Notes under the pieces: model-generated | Told to the model about the DNA's origin: nothing | The model's input: the letters and a program-made list of their open reading frames with translations, nothing else | Database searches by the model: none | Program-made: the position numbers and the translations under genes | Source: Kineosphaera sp032229625 | Lineage (GTDB): Bacteria > Actinomycetota > Actinomycetes > Actinomycetales > Dermatophilaceae | Direction: 5' to 3' | NCBI GenBank assembly: GCA_032229625.1 | Contig: JAVTVZ010000174.1 | Location: forward strand, 1-37,767 | Length of the DNA: 37,767 bases | In this document: in pieces, positions 1-9,035 of the stretch | Layout of the letters: each line of letters opens with the position of its first letter | Position numbering within the stretch: position 1 is the stretch's first letter

Positions 1-2
1 CC

Positions 3-3000
3 CTGACCCGCCCCGAGCTGCGCGCCGTCGTGACCCTGGCGACGCAGCTCGCCGCGTCGAGCCGACCCCCCGGCGAGGAGCCCGGCCCCCTGGACACCCC
101 CGGCGACGATGTCCACACGTGGGCGCAGGCCCTGGCGCGCACCGCCGCGAGCCTCGAGCGCGACCTGCCCCCGACCGACCCGCATCGCCTGGAGCACCCC
201 GGCCCGGACGCCTACGCCGACTATCGCGACCACGCCGAATATCCCGGCCGGTCCGGCCACGTCGGCGGGCTCGAGCGTGCCGGGCGCCGCGGCGCCGACG
301 CGCGCCGTGTCGACCCCGGCGCCGCCGCGCTCGCGGCACGGCTGCGGGCGCTCGCGGACCGGGCACGGGCGATGTTCGACGCGATGGACTTCGCGTTCCT
401 CTACGACACCCGCCGCCGGCTGCTGTCGATCGGCTACCACGTGCCGAACGCGGCGCTGGACGACAGCTGCTACGACCTGCTCGCCTCCGAGGCGCGACTG
501 GCGAGCTTCATCGCGATCGCCAAGGGCGACGTCCGCACCCGCCACTGGCTGCTGCTCGGGCGCACCGTGACCGCCGTGCCCTACGGTGCGGCGCTGCTGT
601 CGTGGTCGGGCTCGATGTTCGAATACCTCATGCCGCCGCTGGTCATGCGCGCCCCCGTCGACAGCCTGCTGGCCCGCACCGAAGAACTCGTCGTGCGCGC
701 CCAGATCGAGCACGCAGGCGCGCTGGGCATCCCGTGGGGCATCTCCGAGGCCGCCTACAACGCCCGCGACACCGGCTACACGTATCAGTACTCGCCCTTC
801 GGGGTGCCCGGGCTGGGCATCGTGCGCGGCCTGGCCGACAACACCGTCGTCTCGCCCTACTCCACCGGGCTCGCCGCGATGATCGACCCCCGGGCCGCCG
901 CGGAGAACTTCCGCCGCCTCGCCGCCCTCGGCGCCCTCGGCCGCTACGGGTATTACGAGTCGCTGGACTTCACCGGCACCCGCGTGCCCGCCGGCGAGCG
1001 GTATGCGGTCGTGCGCTGCTACATGGCCCACCACCACGGCATGACGCTCCTGGGCATCGCCAACGCCGTCGACGGCGGCCGGCTCACCGCGCGCTTCCAC
1101 AGCGAGCCGATCGTCAAGGCCACCGAGCTGCTCCTGCAGGAGCGGGCGCCCCGCGACGTGCCCGTCACCCACCTGCGCCGCGAGGCCAGCGCCGCCAACC
1201 GGCGCGCCGGCGCGAAGAGCGCCGCCGTCGAGCGCGTCGTCACCGGCGCCGACGTCCTCGCGCCGACCCTGCACCAGCTCTCCAACGGGCGCCTGACCCT
1301 CGCCCTGACCCCCGCCGGCGGCGGCCGACTCACGTGGCACGGGCGCAGCATCACCCGCTGGCACCCCGACCCGACGACCGAGCAGCCCGGCGACCCGATC
1401 TACCTGCGCGACGAGACGAGCGGCCGGTGCTGGTCGGCGACGCCGGCCCCGCTGCTCGCCGCCGACGACCTCGAGGTGCGGATGGGTGCCGACCGGGTCG
1501 TCTACACGCGCGTGCGGCGCCGGTGGCGCACCGAGCTGACGTATCACGTCTCGCCCGACGCCGACGCCGTCGTGCGCCGCCTGACGGTGACGAACCGGCG
1601 GCGCCGGACCCGTCGGCTCTCGATCACCTCCTACGCCGAGCTGGTCCTGGCCGACATCCGCGACGACGACGCCCACCCCGCCTTCGCCAAACTCTTCGTG
1701 CGCACCGAGTTCGTGCCCGAGCTCGACGCCGTCATCGCGACCCGACGCCCGCGGTCGGCCTCGGATCCCGCGATCTGGGTCGGGCACGTCATGCGGGTGC
1801 GCGGCGCCCGGCCTGCCGCCGTCGCCTCCGACGCGGGCCCGGCGCGCCGCGGGCGCGGGGCCGTGCAGGTCGAGACCGACCGCGCCCGCTTCCTCGGCCG
1901 CGGCCGCGGCACGAGCGACCCCGAGCAGGTGCTCACCGGCGCCACACCCAGCGGGACCACCGGCGACGTGCTCGACCCGATCCTGTCGCTGACGAGCCGG
2001 GTCCGCGTCGCCGGCGGCGAGAAGGCCGTCGTCGACCTGTGGACCTTCGTCGCCGCCACCCGCGAGGAGCTCCTCACGCTCATCAGCAGCCACGCGACCC
2101 CGACCGCCTACGACCGGACCGCGATGATGGCCTGGACCCAGAGCCAGGTCGAGCTGCGCCACCTGGGCATCACCGCCCGCGACGCCGGCGTCTTCCAGCG
2201 GCTCGCCGGGCTCGTCACCTACCCCGACCCGCGGCTGCGGATGCCGCAGTCGCATCTGCTCGCCGCCGCCGGGCCGCAGTCCGCGCTGTGGCCGCTGGGG
2301 ATCTCCGGGGACCGCCCGATCATCGTCCTGCGGGTGCGCGACTTCGAGGAGCTGCCCGTGGTGCGGCAGCTCGTGCGGGCGTTCGAGTTCTACGTGCTGT
2401 GCCGCTTCGACGTCGACCTCGTCCTGCTCAACGAGCAGTCGACCTCCTACATCCAGGAGTTGCAGGTCGGGCTCGAAGGGCTGATCGGCGGCGCCGTGAC
2501 CGCCGGCCGCGACGTGCGCCCCTTCGTCGTGCGCACCGACCAGGCCGCGCCGCAGACCGTCGCCGCGCTCCTCGCAGCCGCCTCCGTCGTCCTCGACGCC
2601 TCCCACGGCGAGCTGTCCACGCAGCTGCCCGTCCCGGTGCCGGTGCCGCCCCAGGCGCTCGCGCCGCTCGTCGCCGACCACGCCGTGCCCGAGTCCCTCG
2701 CGCAGGTGCAGCCGCTGCGCCACCCCAACGGCCTCGGCGGCTTCAGCCTGACGGGGCACGAATACGCCACCGTCCTGGACGGCCGGGCCCGCACCCCCGC
2801 CCCGTGGGCCAACGTCGTCGCCAACGAGCAGTTCGGCTTCATCGCCACCGCCGAGGGCGCCGGCACGACCTGGTGGCGCAACAGCCGCGACAACCAGATC
2901 ACCCCGTGGAGCAACGACCCCGTCACCAACCCGCCGTCCGAGGTCGTCTACGTCCGCGACGACCTCACCGGCACGATCGCCACCCCCACCGCGGCGCCGA

Positions 3001-5288
3001 TCGACGCCGGCCGTCACCAGGCCTGGCACGGGCACGGCTACACCGCCTACCTGCACGAGACCGCGCAGCTGAGGCTCGACCTCGTCCAGTGGGTCGCCGG
3101 CGAGGACCCCGTCAAGGTGTCCTGGCTCAAGGTGAGCAACCGCACCGACGTCGCGCGCCCGGTGACCGTCACGACCTACCACGAGCTCGTGCTCGGGCTG
3201 ACCCGCGCGCCGACCCGGCAGCGGCTCGTCACCGCCGTCGACGCCGAGACCGGCGCCGTCCTCGTGCGCAACCCCTGGAGCACCGCCTACGCCGACCAGG
3301 TCGTCTTCGTCGACCTCGCCGGGCGCCAGACGTCACTGACCGGCGACCGGACCGAGTTCCTCGGCCGCCAGGGCAGCCTCGCCGCGCCCGCCGCCGTCCT
3401 CGCCGACGGCGAGCTGTCGGGGACCGTGGGCGCCGGGCTCGACCCGTGCGTCGCCCTGCGGCAGCGCCTGCTCATCGAGCCCGGGCAGACGCTGGAGGTG
3501 CGGATCCTGCTGGGCGCCGCGCACGACGTCGCCGGCGTCCGCGACCTCCTCGCGCGGCACCGCGCCGCGGAGCCGCTGGCCGCCGTCCGCGGCGTGCAGG
3601 CCGACTGGCGCGACACCCTGTCCGCCGTAACGGTCGCCACCCCCGACAGCGCCTTCGACCTGCTGATGAACGGCTGGCTCACCTACCAGTCGCTGTCCTG
3701 CCGGATGCTCGCGCGCACCGGCTTCTACCAGGCCAGCGGCGCCTACGGCTTCCGCGACCAGCTGCAGGACGGGATGTCGATCGTGCTGCTGCGCCCGCAG
3801 CTGGCGCGCGCGCACCTGCTGCGGGCGGTCGGGCGGCAGTTCCTCGAGGGCGACGTGCAGCACTGGTGGCTGCCCGCCGACGGCGCGGGCGTGCGCACCC
3901 GGATCAGCGACGACGTCGTGTGGATGGCGCACGCCGTGGCGCGGTACATCACGGTCACCGGCGACGTCGGCGTGCTCGACGAGCAGGTGCCCTATCTGCA
4001 GGGCCCGGTGCTCGAGCCGGAGCAGCACGAGCACTTCTTCACCCCGGAGGTCGCCGAGCGCACCGACACCGTCTACGACCACGTCGTCGCGGCGCTGCGC
4101 CGCGGCTTCGGGCTCGGCCGCCACGGGCTGCCGCTCATGGGCACCGGCGACTGGAACGACGGCATGAACCGTGTCGGCGCCGCAGGTCGCGGCGAGAGCG
4201 TGTGGCTCGGCTGGTTCCTCTACCGCACGCTCGGGGACTTCCTGCCGCTCGTCATGGCGCGCGGCGACGACGCCTTCGCACAGGACAGTATGCGGATGCG
4301 GGCCGCGCTCCTGGAGGCCCTGGAGGAGCACGGCTGGGACGGCGGCTGGTATCGGCGCGGCTACTTCGACGACGGCACCCCGCTCGGCTCGGCGGGGCGC
4401 ACCGAATGCCGGATCGACGCCCTCGCCCAGAGCTGGGCGGCGCTGTCCGGCGGGGCGGACCCGGCCCGGGTGCGGCGCGCGATGGCGGCCGCCGACCGCC
4501 ACCTCGTCCTGCACGACGAGGGCGTCGCGCGGCTCTTCACCCCGCCCTTCCAATACTCCGACCCCGACCCCGGCTACATCCGCGCCTACCCCCCGGGGGT
4601 CCGCGAGAACGGCGGCCAATACACCCACGGCGTCCTCTGGTCCGTCTTCGCCTACGCGGCGCTGGGCCGCCAGGACAAGGCCGGCGAACTCTTCTCGCTG
4701 CTCAACCCCATCAACCACACCGCCGACCCGGTGGCCGTGCAGACCTACCGGACCGAGCCGTACGTCGTGGCCGCCGACGTCTACTCCGTGGCGCCGCACG
4801 TCGGTCGCGGCGGGTGGACCTGGTACACCGGCTCCAGCGGATGGATGTATCGCGCGGGGCTCGAGGCGATCCTCGGCGTGCGCCGCGAGGGTGGGACGCT
4901 GCGGCTCACGCCGTGCCTGCCGCCGTCGTGGCCGACCGCGCAGGTCACCTACCGCTACGGGACGTCGAGCTACGTCATCGACTACCGCAGCGTGGCCGGT
5001 GACGGCGGGCCGGCCGGGGATCGCGGGTCGGACGGCGAGGGCGGATCGGACGGCGAGCGCGGGTCCGACGGCGAGCGCGGGTCCGACGGCGAGCGCGTCG
5101 GGCACCGTGAGATCGGCCGCGTCACCGTCGACGGTGTCGACCTCGCGCTCGACGGCACCGACCCGGTCGTCGAACTCCTCGACGACGGCGCCCGCCACGA
5201 GATCGTCGTCGAGCTCGTGCCGCGCCGGCCCGAGCCCGGCGCCGCCCACCCGGGCACGGAGCTCATGCGTCCGGCTGCAGGGCCTTGA
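3..5288 (+). CDS. Cyclic beta-1,2-glucan synthase / GH94-type glycoside phosphorylase family, 5'-truncated
   Basis: The frame is open to the left edge, so the N-terminus is missing; residue numbers count from the GTG at position 30. Residues about 100-345 match the glycoamylase-like middle domain of NdvB/ChvB-type proteins (for example FLYDTRRRLLSIGY and MAHHHGMTLLGIANA). Two beta-sandwich regions follow near 410-690 and 898-1180. The (alpha/alpha)6 GH94 catalytic domain contains ASGAYGFRDQLQDGM and MGTGDWNDGMN; D1374/D1377 lie in the DWND motif that supplies the family's general acid. The conserved C-terminal block GGWTWYTGSSGWMYRAGLEA is present. Full-length relatives are about 2,800 residues with an N-terminal membrane GT84 domain, so roughly 1,000 residues may lie outside the window. 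Likely role: synthesis or phosphorolytic trimming of beta-1,2-glucan at the membrane; substrate not proven. An 18-bp repeat adds GSDGER copies near the C-terminus. The 3' end overlaps the opposite-strand phosphotransferase by 26 bp. Confidence 0.88.
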   Translation: MTRPELRAVVTLATQLAASSRPPGEEPGPLDTPGDDVHTWAQALARTAASLERDLPPTDPHRLEHPGPDAYADYRDHAEYPGRSGHVGGLERAGRRGADARRVDPGAAALAARLRALADRARAMFDAMDFAFLYDTRRRLLSIGYHVPNAALDDSCYDLLASEARLASFIAIAKGDVRTRHWLLLGRTVTAVPYGAALLSWSGSMFEYLMPPLVMRAPVDSLLARTEELVVRAQIEHAGALGIPWGISEAAYNARDTGYTYQYSPFGVPGLGIVRGLADNTVVSPYSTGLAAMIDPRAAAENFRRLAALGALGRYGYYESLDFTGTRVPAGERYAVVRCYMAHHHGMTLLGIANAVDGGRLTARFHSEPIVKATELLLQERAPRDVPVTHLRREASAANRRAGAKSAAVERVVTGADVLAPTLHQLSNGRLTLALTPAGGGRLTWHGRSITRWHPDPTTEQPGDPIYLRDETSGRCWSATPAPLLAADDLEVRMGADRVVYTRVRRRWRTELTYHVSPDADAVVRRLTVTNRRRRTRRLSITSYAELVLADIRDDDAHPAFAKLFVRTEFVPELDAVIATRRPRSASDPAIWVGHVMRVRGARPAAVASDAGPARRGRGAVQVETDRARFLGRGRGTSDPEQVLTGATPSGTTGDVLDPILSLTSRVRVAGGEKAVVDLWTFVAATREELLTLISSHATPTAYDRTAMMAWTQSQVELRHLGITARDAGVFQRLAGLVTYPDPRLRMPQSHLLAAAGPQSALWPLGISGDRPIIVLRVRDFEELPVVRQLVRAFEFYVLCRFDVDLVLLNEQSTSYIQELQVGLEGLIGGAVTAGRDVRPFVVRTDQAAPQTVAALLAAASVVLDASHGELSTQLPVPVPVPPQALAPLVADHAVPESLAQVQPLRHPNGLGGFSLTGHEYATVLDGRARTPAPWANVVANEQFGFIATAEGAGTTWWRNSRDNQITPWSNDPVTNPPSEVVYVRDDLTGTIATPTAAPIDAGRHQAWHGHGYTAYLHETAQLRLDLVQWVAGEDPVKVSWLKVSNRTDVARPVTVTTYHELVLGLTRAPTRQRLVTAVDAETGAVLVRNPWSTAYADQVVFVDLAGRQTSLTGDRTEFLGRQGSLAAPAAVLADGELSGTVGAGLDPCVALRQRLLIEPGQTLEVRILLGAAHDVAGVRDLLARHRAAEPLAAVRGVQADWRDTLSAVTVATPDSAFDLLMNGWLTYQSLSCRMLARTGFYQASGAYGFRDQLQDGMSIVLLRPQLARAHLLRAVGRQFLEGDVQHWWLPADGAGVRTRISDDVVWMAHAVARYITVTGDVGVLDEQVPYLQGPVLEPEQHEHFFTPEVAERTDTVYDHVVAALRRGFGLGRHGLPLMGTGDWNDGMNRVGAAGRGESVWLGWFLYRTLGDFLPLVMARGDDAFAQDSMRMRAALLEALEEHGWDGGWYRRGYFDDGTPLGSAGRTECRIDALAQSWAALSGGADPARVRRAMAAADRHLVLHDEGVARLFTPPFQYSDPDPGYIRAYPPGVRENGGQYTHGVLWSVFAYAALGRQDKAGELFSLLNPINHTADPVAVQTYRTEPYVVAADVYSVAPHVGRGGWTWYTGSSGWMYRAGLEAILGVRREGGTLRLTPCLPPSWPTAQVTYRYGTSSYVIDYRSVAGDGGPAGDRGSDGEGGSDGERGSDGERGSDGERVGHREIGRVTVDGVDLALDGTDPVVELLDDGARHEIVVELVPRRPEPGAAHPGTELMRPAAGP
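5025..5096 (+). repeat. 18-bp tandem repeat inside the glucan synthase gene
   Basis: Four consecutive 18-bp units of the type GGGTCCGACGGCGAGCGC (5025-5042, 5043-5060, 5061-5078, 5079-5096) encode GSDGEG/GSDGER. The unit length is a multiple of three, so the reading frame is kept. The array sits between the catalytic barrel and the last beta strands, where relatives have a short loop. Confidence 0.9.
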
Positions 5289-6363
5289 GCAGCAGGATGC
5301 GGGCCTGCACGGTGGCGGCGAGGTCGGCGTCCTGCTCGGCGTCGGGCGCGGCACCCGACTCGGCACCCGACGCGACGTCGGTCGCGGAGTCCGGCGCGAA
5401 GTCCGGCGCGGAGTCCGGGCGCGGATCGGGCCGGTCGGCGCTGCGGGCGGTGTCGAGGGCGTCCTCGACGGTGCGGATGATCGCCCAGGCGCGGGCACGG
5501 TCCTCGTCGATACCGGCGGCGTCGCAGAGCCACCCGAGGCGGCAGCGGATCTCCCAGGCCAGGTCGCCGTCGGTCGCCTCGGCCCAGCGGTTGTGCAGGG
5601 CGGGCCAGACGGCGTAGGCGGGCTCGGCGGCCAGCGGTTTGGGGTCGATGGCGACCCACCGGTCGGGGCCGGTCACCCCGGGGCGGGCCAGGACGTTCTC
5701 GTAGTGCAGATCGGCGTGCACGAGCCGAGCGTCGAGGCCCGGGTCGTCGCGCAGCAGGCCCCGGGCCAGGGCGCGGGCCTGATCGACGAACCGCCGCGGC
5801 ACGCGCGGGTGGCCCGGATCCGCCAGGAAGCGCCGCGTCCACTCCGAGAGCCGGTCGAGCTGCGGCAGGGCGGGCCGGTCGAGCCTGCGCAGCAGCGCCC
5901 CGATCGTCGCGCAGGCCTCGTCGACGGGCGGGCCGGTCAGGTCGGCCGCCGGGTCGAGCCGCTCCAGCAGCAGCGCGCCCTCGCTCGGGTAGGCCGCGAG
6001 CAGGCCGACCGCGCCGCGCCCGCCCCAGGCCCGCAGCGCGAGATGCTCGTGCCGCGCCTCCGGGTGCGGCCACGTGAGCTTGAGGGCGGCGGGAGAGCCG
6101 TCGCGGCGTCGCACGGGCACGACGAGGGCGTTCACCCCGTGCCGCACGAGCGGGCCGGTGCCGCCGGCCTCGTCGACCCGCAGGTCCCACCGCGCCAGCG
6201 CGTCGTCGACCGCGCCGGGCAGCCGCGCCAACCACGTGTCCCCGTCGACTCCCGGCGTCCGCGAGTCCGGCGCTTGCGCCGCGCGGCCGGTCATCTCCTG
6301 CACGAAGTCCACCGGCACGAGCTGCGCCCGCGCGCCCCCGGGCGAGCGCTGCGTGTCAGCCAT
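5263..6363 (-). CDS. Aminoglycoside phosphotransferase, APH(6)/hydroxyurea kinase type
   Basis: A 366-residue soluble kinase-fold protein. The catalytic loop is LVHADLHYENVL (H216, D218, N223), followed by the APH(6)-type block AIDPKPLAAEPAYAVWPALHNR, in which the DP at 240-241 replaces the DFG-like metal site. This matches the APH_6_hur family, whose members phosphorylate streptomycin or hydroxyurea; many chromosomal copies have no known substrate, so resistance should not be assumed. The ATG at 6363 starts MADTQRSPGG. Residues about 309-346 are an acidic Asp/Ala/Ser/Pro repeat inserted between the last two helices, encoded by imperfect short repeats near 5336-5424. The stop lies inside the convergent glucan synthase gene. 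A palindrome at 6478-6507 separates it from the peroxidase gene upstream. Confidence 0.85.
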   Translation of the reverse strand: MADTQRSPGGARAQLVPVDFVQEMTGRAAQAPDSRTPGVDGDTWLARLPGAVDDALARWDLRVDEAGGTGPLVRHGVNALVVPVRRRDGSPAALKLTWPHPEARHEHLALRAWGGRGAVGLLAAYPSEGALLLERLDPAADLTGPPVDEACATIGALLRRLDRPALPQLDRLSEWTRRFLADPGHPRVPRRFVDQARALARGLLRDDPGLDARLVHADLHYENVLARPGVTGPDRWVAIDPKPLAAEPAYAVWPALHNRWAEATDGDLAWEIRCRLGWLCDAAGIDEDRARAWAIIRTVEDALDTARSADRPDPRPDSAPDFAPDSATDVASGAESGAAPDAEQDADLAATVQARILLLKALQPDA

Positions 6364-6477
6364 CGCTACCTCCTCCAGGCCTCGTCGCACCGAGGCTAAC
6401 GGCGCCCGACCCACGGGGAGCGGGCTGGGCGGGGCGCCCCTGGCCTGCGGCCCGCCGACGCTGCGCGGCTCGCTGTG

Positions 6478-6507
6478 CCGACACGCGGGTGAATACCGGC
6501 GTGTCGG
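6478..6507. repeat. Intergenic palindrome, copy 1
   Basis: Perfect 9-bp arms CCGACACGC (6478-6486) and GCGTGTCGG (6499-6507) surround a GGTGAATACC core. It starts 62 bp past the stop of the DyP peroxidase gene on the minus strand. A closely related palindrome occurs at 21520-21557. It could be a stem-loop terminator without a U tract, or a protein binding site. Confidence 0.7.
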
Positions 6508-6569
6508 TGCGTCGTGGCGTTCGCCGACGCCGGCGCGGCGCGGTGGGGGCTGCAGCGGTCGGGCGCCTC

Positions 6570-7856
6570 TCAGGTCAGGAGCTGCCGGCCGACCCAGTCG
6601 CCGGGGCGGATGCCCGGCGGCACGGCATACACCGCCGACCCGACATGCGTCGACCACGCGTTGAGCGCGTCGGTCTGCGCGAGCCGCTGCTGCACAGGCA
6701 CGAAGGCCGCGGCGATGTCCCGCTGGTAGGCGACGAAGAGCAGCCCGGCGTCCGGGGTGCCGTCGTCGCGCGGTCCGTCGTCGTAGTTGTAGCTGCGCCG
6801 CAGCATCCGCTCGGTGCTCGACCGGGCCTGCGCGCGCGCCGCGTGCGCCGCCGGCGGCACGACGGTGAAGCCGTGGGCGTCGGTCGCGCTGCGGTCGACG
6901 GCCGTGAATTCGGACGTGCCCGGCGGAGCGCTCAGCGGGCTGCCGTCGCCGACGCGGCGCCCGAAGCTGAGCTCCTTGGCCGCGGTGTCGAGGTCGTCCC
7001 AGCGGTCGAGGTCGAGCCGGATACGCCGCAGGACGAGTTGCGTGCCGCCTGCCATCGCGCCCGGGCCGGTCGACCAGACGACGTCGGCGACCTGCGCGGG
7101 GTCGCGCTCGTTGGCCGAGCCGTCGCGCATGCCCAGCAGATTGCGCGGCGACGCGGCGGTGCCCCCGGTCGACCCGGGCGACCCGGTCGACCCGGGCGAC
7201 TCGGCCGAGCTGGCCGATCCGGGGCCCCGCGGGGAGGGCGGCGGCGTGACGAAGCCGCGCTGCACCCACCGGGTCGTGCACGCGTGGGCGGCGTCGCGCA
7301 GCAGCCGCCGCTGGGCGTAGGCCAGCCCGGTCGGGTCGTCGGCGGCGACACAGAGCACGAGATCGGTCTGGCCCCAGCGCTGCTCGAGCTCGTCGCGGGC
7401 GAAGCGCGGCAGCGCGCGCACCGCCCGCGGGCATCGCTGCGGCACCCCGGCCGCCGCGAAGAGCCCGGGCCCGAGGCCGAAGGTCACCGTCAGCCCCGTG
7501 GTCTCGGCGGCGGATTCGGCCTCGAGCGCACCGAGCGGCGGCTGCCCGGCGCACAGTCGCGCCGCGTCGTCGGTGAGCATCGCGAGCAGCGCCGCGACGT
7601 CGCGCGCCGTGGTGCCGCGCCGCAGGTCGAGCCCGAGGTAGGCCGCGTGCGCCTGTTGCCGCGTCGTGATCCCCGCCTGATGGTCGCCGTAGAAGGGGAT
7701 CGGTGCCGCGACGGCGGGGGCCGGCGCCGCGGCCCGGTCGGGGGTCGCTGCGCCCCGCCGGGGCAGGTCCGAGGCGAGCGTGAGCCCGCCGACGCCCGCG
7801 GCGAGGGCGGCCGAGCCGCCGAGCAGCGCTCGACGACTCGGCCGGCCCGCGGTCAC
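6570..7856 (-). CDS. Tat-exported DyP-type heme peroxidase (EfeB/DtpA-like)
   Basis: A 428-residue protein that starts at GTG 7856, overlapping the TGA of the upstream PCu(A)C gene by 3 bases (shared GTGA), which suggests translational coupling. The N-terminus SRRALLGGSAALAAGVGGL is a twin-arginine signal (R8, R9). The DyP signature GMRDG is at 242-246, the likely proximal heme ligand is H338, and the conserved arginine-bearing block MLRRSYNYDDG is at 351-361. Length agrees with EfeB. Family members oxidise dyes, porphyrins or copper-linked substrates outside the cytoplasm. In Streptomyces lividans the DyP DtpA works with the extracellular copper chaperone ECuC, which is the same pairing seen here; no EfeO/EfeU iron genes are nearby. 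Residues 208-237 are a low-complexity Ser/Pro/Gly repeat absent from typical members. Confidence 0.9.
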   Translation of the reverse strand: MTAGRPSRRALLGGSAALAAGVGGLTLASDLPRRGAATPDRAAAPAPAVAAPIPFYGDHQAGITTRQQAHAAYLGLDLRRGTTARDVAALLAMLTDDAARLCAGQPPLGALEAESAAETTGLTVTFGLGPGLFAAAGVPQRCPRAVRALPRFARDELEQRWGQTDLVLCVAADDPTGLAYAQRRLLRDAAHACTTRWVQRGFVTPPPSPRGPGSASSAESPGSTGSPGSTGGTAASPRNLLGMRDGSANERDPAQVADVVWSTGPGAMAGGTQLVLRRIRLDLDRWDDLDTAAKELSFGRRVGDGSPLSAPPGTSEFTAVDRSATDAHGFTVVPPAAHAARAQARSSTERMLRRSYNYDDGPRDDGTPDAGLLFVAYQRDIAAAFVPVQQRLAQTDALNAWSTHVGSAVYAVPPGIRPGDWVGRQLLT

Positions 7857-8590
7857 GAGGCGGGGGTCGGCTCGGGCGTCATGCCCGCCGGCCCGGTCGA
7901 GGGATAGGGCTCCTGCGCGCCCGCGAAGGCCTTGGCGACGACGTCGAACGTGACGTCGGCCCCCTCCTGGGTGCGCAGCGTGACCCGCACCGGGTCGCCG
8001 ACCGCCAGCGGCGTGGTCATGTCGAGGACCATGAGGTGGTCCCCGCCGGGCTTGAGCACGAGGCTGCCGCCGGCGGGGATCGTCAGGCGCGACACGGCCT
8101 TCATCACCGGAGCGCCGCTGCCCGTGACGGTCGTATGCAGCTCGGTGCGCCTCGACGCGCTCGTCGTCGCCGAGACGAGGACGACCGGCGCGGTGCCGGT
8201 GTTGCGCACCACACCGAAGATCCCGGTCATCGGCATCGCCGAGATGTCCGGCGCGGCCTTGGCCCACGCGTCGCTGACCTGCAGGCCCGCCGCGGCGGGG
8301 TGGCTCGCCGCTGCCGTGGTCGCCGGTGCTGTGGTCGCCGGTGCCGTGATCGCTGTCGTGTCCGCGGCGGTCGCGGCCTGCGTCGACGCCGGAGCCGCGT
8401 CGCCGGCGCCGCACGCGGCGAGCCCGCCGATCAGGGCCAGGGCCAGGGCGGCGGGCAGCGTCGAGCGCATGATCGGGCGGGTCGGGCGGCCGCGCAGGAC
8501 CGGTCGGGGCGCGCTGGGGCTCAGGGCCCGGGAGTGCGCCGGGGCGAGGGGTCGCCGGCCGTGGGGCGTCGGCGAGGGGGTGTCAGGCAT
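7853..8590 (-). CDS. PCu(A)C-family copper chaperone lipoprotein
   Basis: A 245-residue lipoprotein. The family's copper motif H-X10-M-X21-H-X-M is exactly present: H152, M163, H185, M187. The lipobox LAAC places the lipidated cysteine at C60, followed by an Ala/Thr-rich tether to about residue 100. The start at 8590 was chosen because GAAGGA lies just upstream at good spacing; this gives an unusually long 40-residue n-region before the hydrophobic stretch. An alternative ATG at 8470 would give a normal signal peptide but lacks a clear binding site. Family role: binds Cu(I) outside the membrane and delivers it to cuproenzymes. It is coupled to the downstream DyP peroxidase gene. The leader region carries a five-copy minisatellite (8627-8719). 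Confidence 0.9.
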   Translation of the reverse strand: MPDTPSPTPHGRRPLAPAHSRALSPSAPRPVLRGRPTRPIMRSTLPAALALALIGGLAACGAGDAAPASTQAATAADTTAITAPATTAPATTAAASHPAAAGLQVSDAWAKAAPDISAMPMTGIFGVVRNTGTAPVVLVSATTSASRRTELHTTVTGSGAPVMKAVSRLTIPAGGSLVLKPGGDHLMVLDMTTPLAVGDPVRVTLRTQEGADVTFDVVAKAFAGAQEPYPSTGPAGMTPEPTPAS

Positions 8591-8626
8591 GTGGGTTCCT
8601 TCGGGTCGAGGTGGGTGGCGGGCCGC

Positions 8627-8719
8627 GCAGGGCTCGCCAGGAAATGCAGGGCTCGCCAGGAAATGCGGAGCTCGCCAGGAAATGCAGGTCTGGCCAGGGA
8701 TGCAGGGCTCGCCAGGGAT
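8627..8719. repeat. 18/19-bp minisatellite upstream of the copper chaperone gene
   Basis: Five direct copies of a unit like GCAGGGCTCGCCAGGAAAT: three of 19 bp (8627-8683) and two of 18 bp with GGGAT instead of GGAAAT (8684-8719). The array begins 36 bp upstream of the PCu(A)C start codon, within its leader or promoter. There are no unique spacers, so it is not a CRISPR. Confidence 0.9.
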
Positions 8720-8864
8720 GCCCGGCGTCGCCGCGGGACGGGTCGTCGAGGACGCCGCCTGGGCGCGGACCGGCCGGCCGTGGTGGCCGGTGGGGCGGCT
8801 CCCCGCGCCGCCGGCGGGCACCGTGACACCGGCGTGAGCCGGGCCGTCGCGACCGTCTGCCGCC

Positions 8865-9035
8865 TTGGCGAGGTGGCGCGTCGACGACCTACCCGGTCGG
8901 TGGGGTGGCGCCTCGGTGACCTGCTGCGTCGGTGAGGTGGCGTCGGCGACCTACCGGGTCGGTGAGGTGGCGTCGGCGACCTACCGGGTCGGTGAGGTAG
9001 CGCGTCGGCGACGTGCCGGCTCGGCGAGGTGCGGG
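8865..9035. repeat. 30/32-bp tandem repeat array in the spacer 8591-9310
   Basis: About five and a half degenerate copies of a unit beginning TCGGTGAGGTGGCGTCGGCG; two adjacent copies (starting at 8930 and 8960) are identical 30-mers, and the outer copies are 32 bp and diverged. The 720-bp spacer between the membrane protein gene and the PCu(A)C gene otherwise holds no convincing coding region. Further short repeats (GTGGGCGTCATCG) occur near 9135-9190. Confidence 0.85.

Noticed and set aside
3333..5498. Long open frame antisense to the glucan synthase
   Set aside because: Low-complexity Arg/Val/Gly composition and no domain; a shadow of the GH94 gene.
5263..6363. Calling the APH gene a streptomycin resistance determinant
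   Set aside because: The family match is good, but many chromosomal APH(6)-type proteins have unknown substrates, and there is no resistance-gene context.
8627..9035. CRISPR array
   Set aside because: Units are directly adjacent with no unique spacers, and no cas genes are present.
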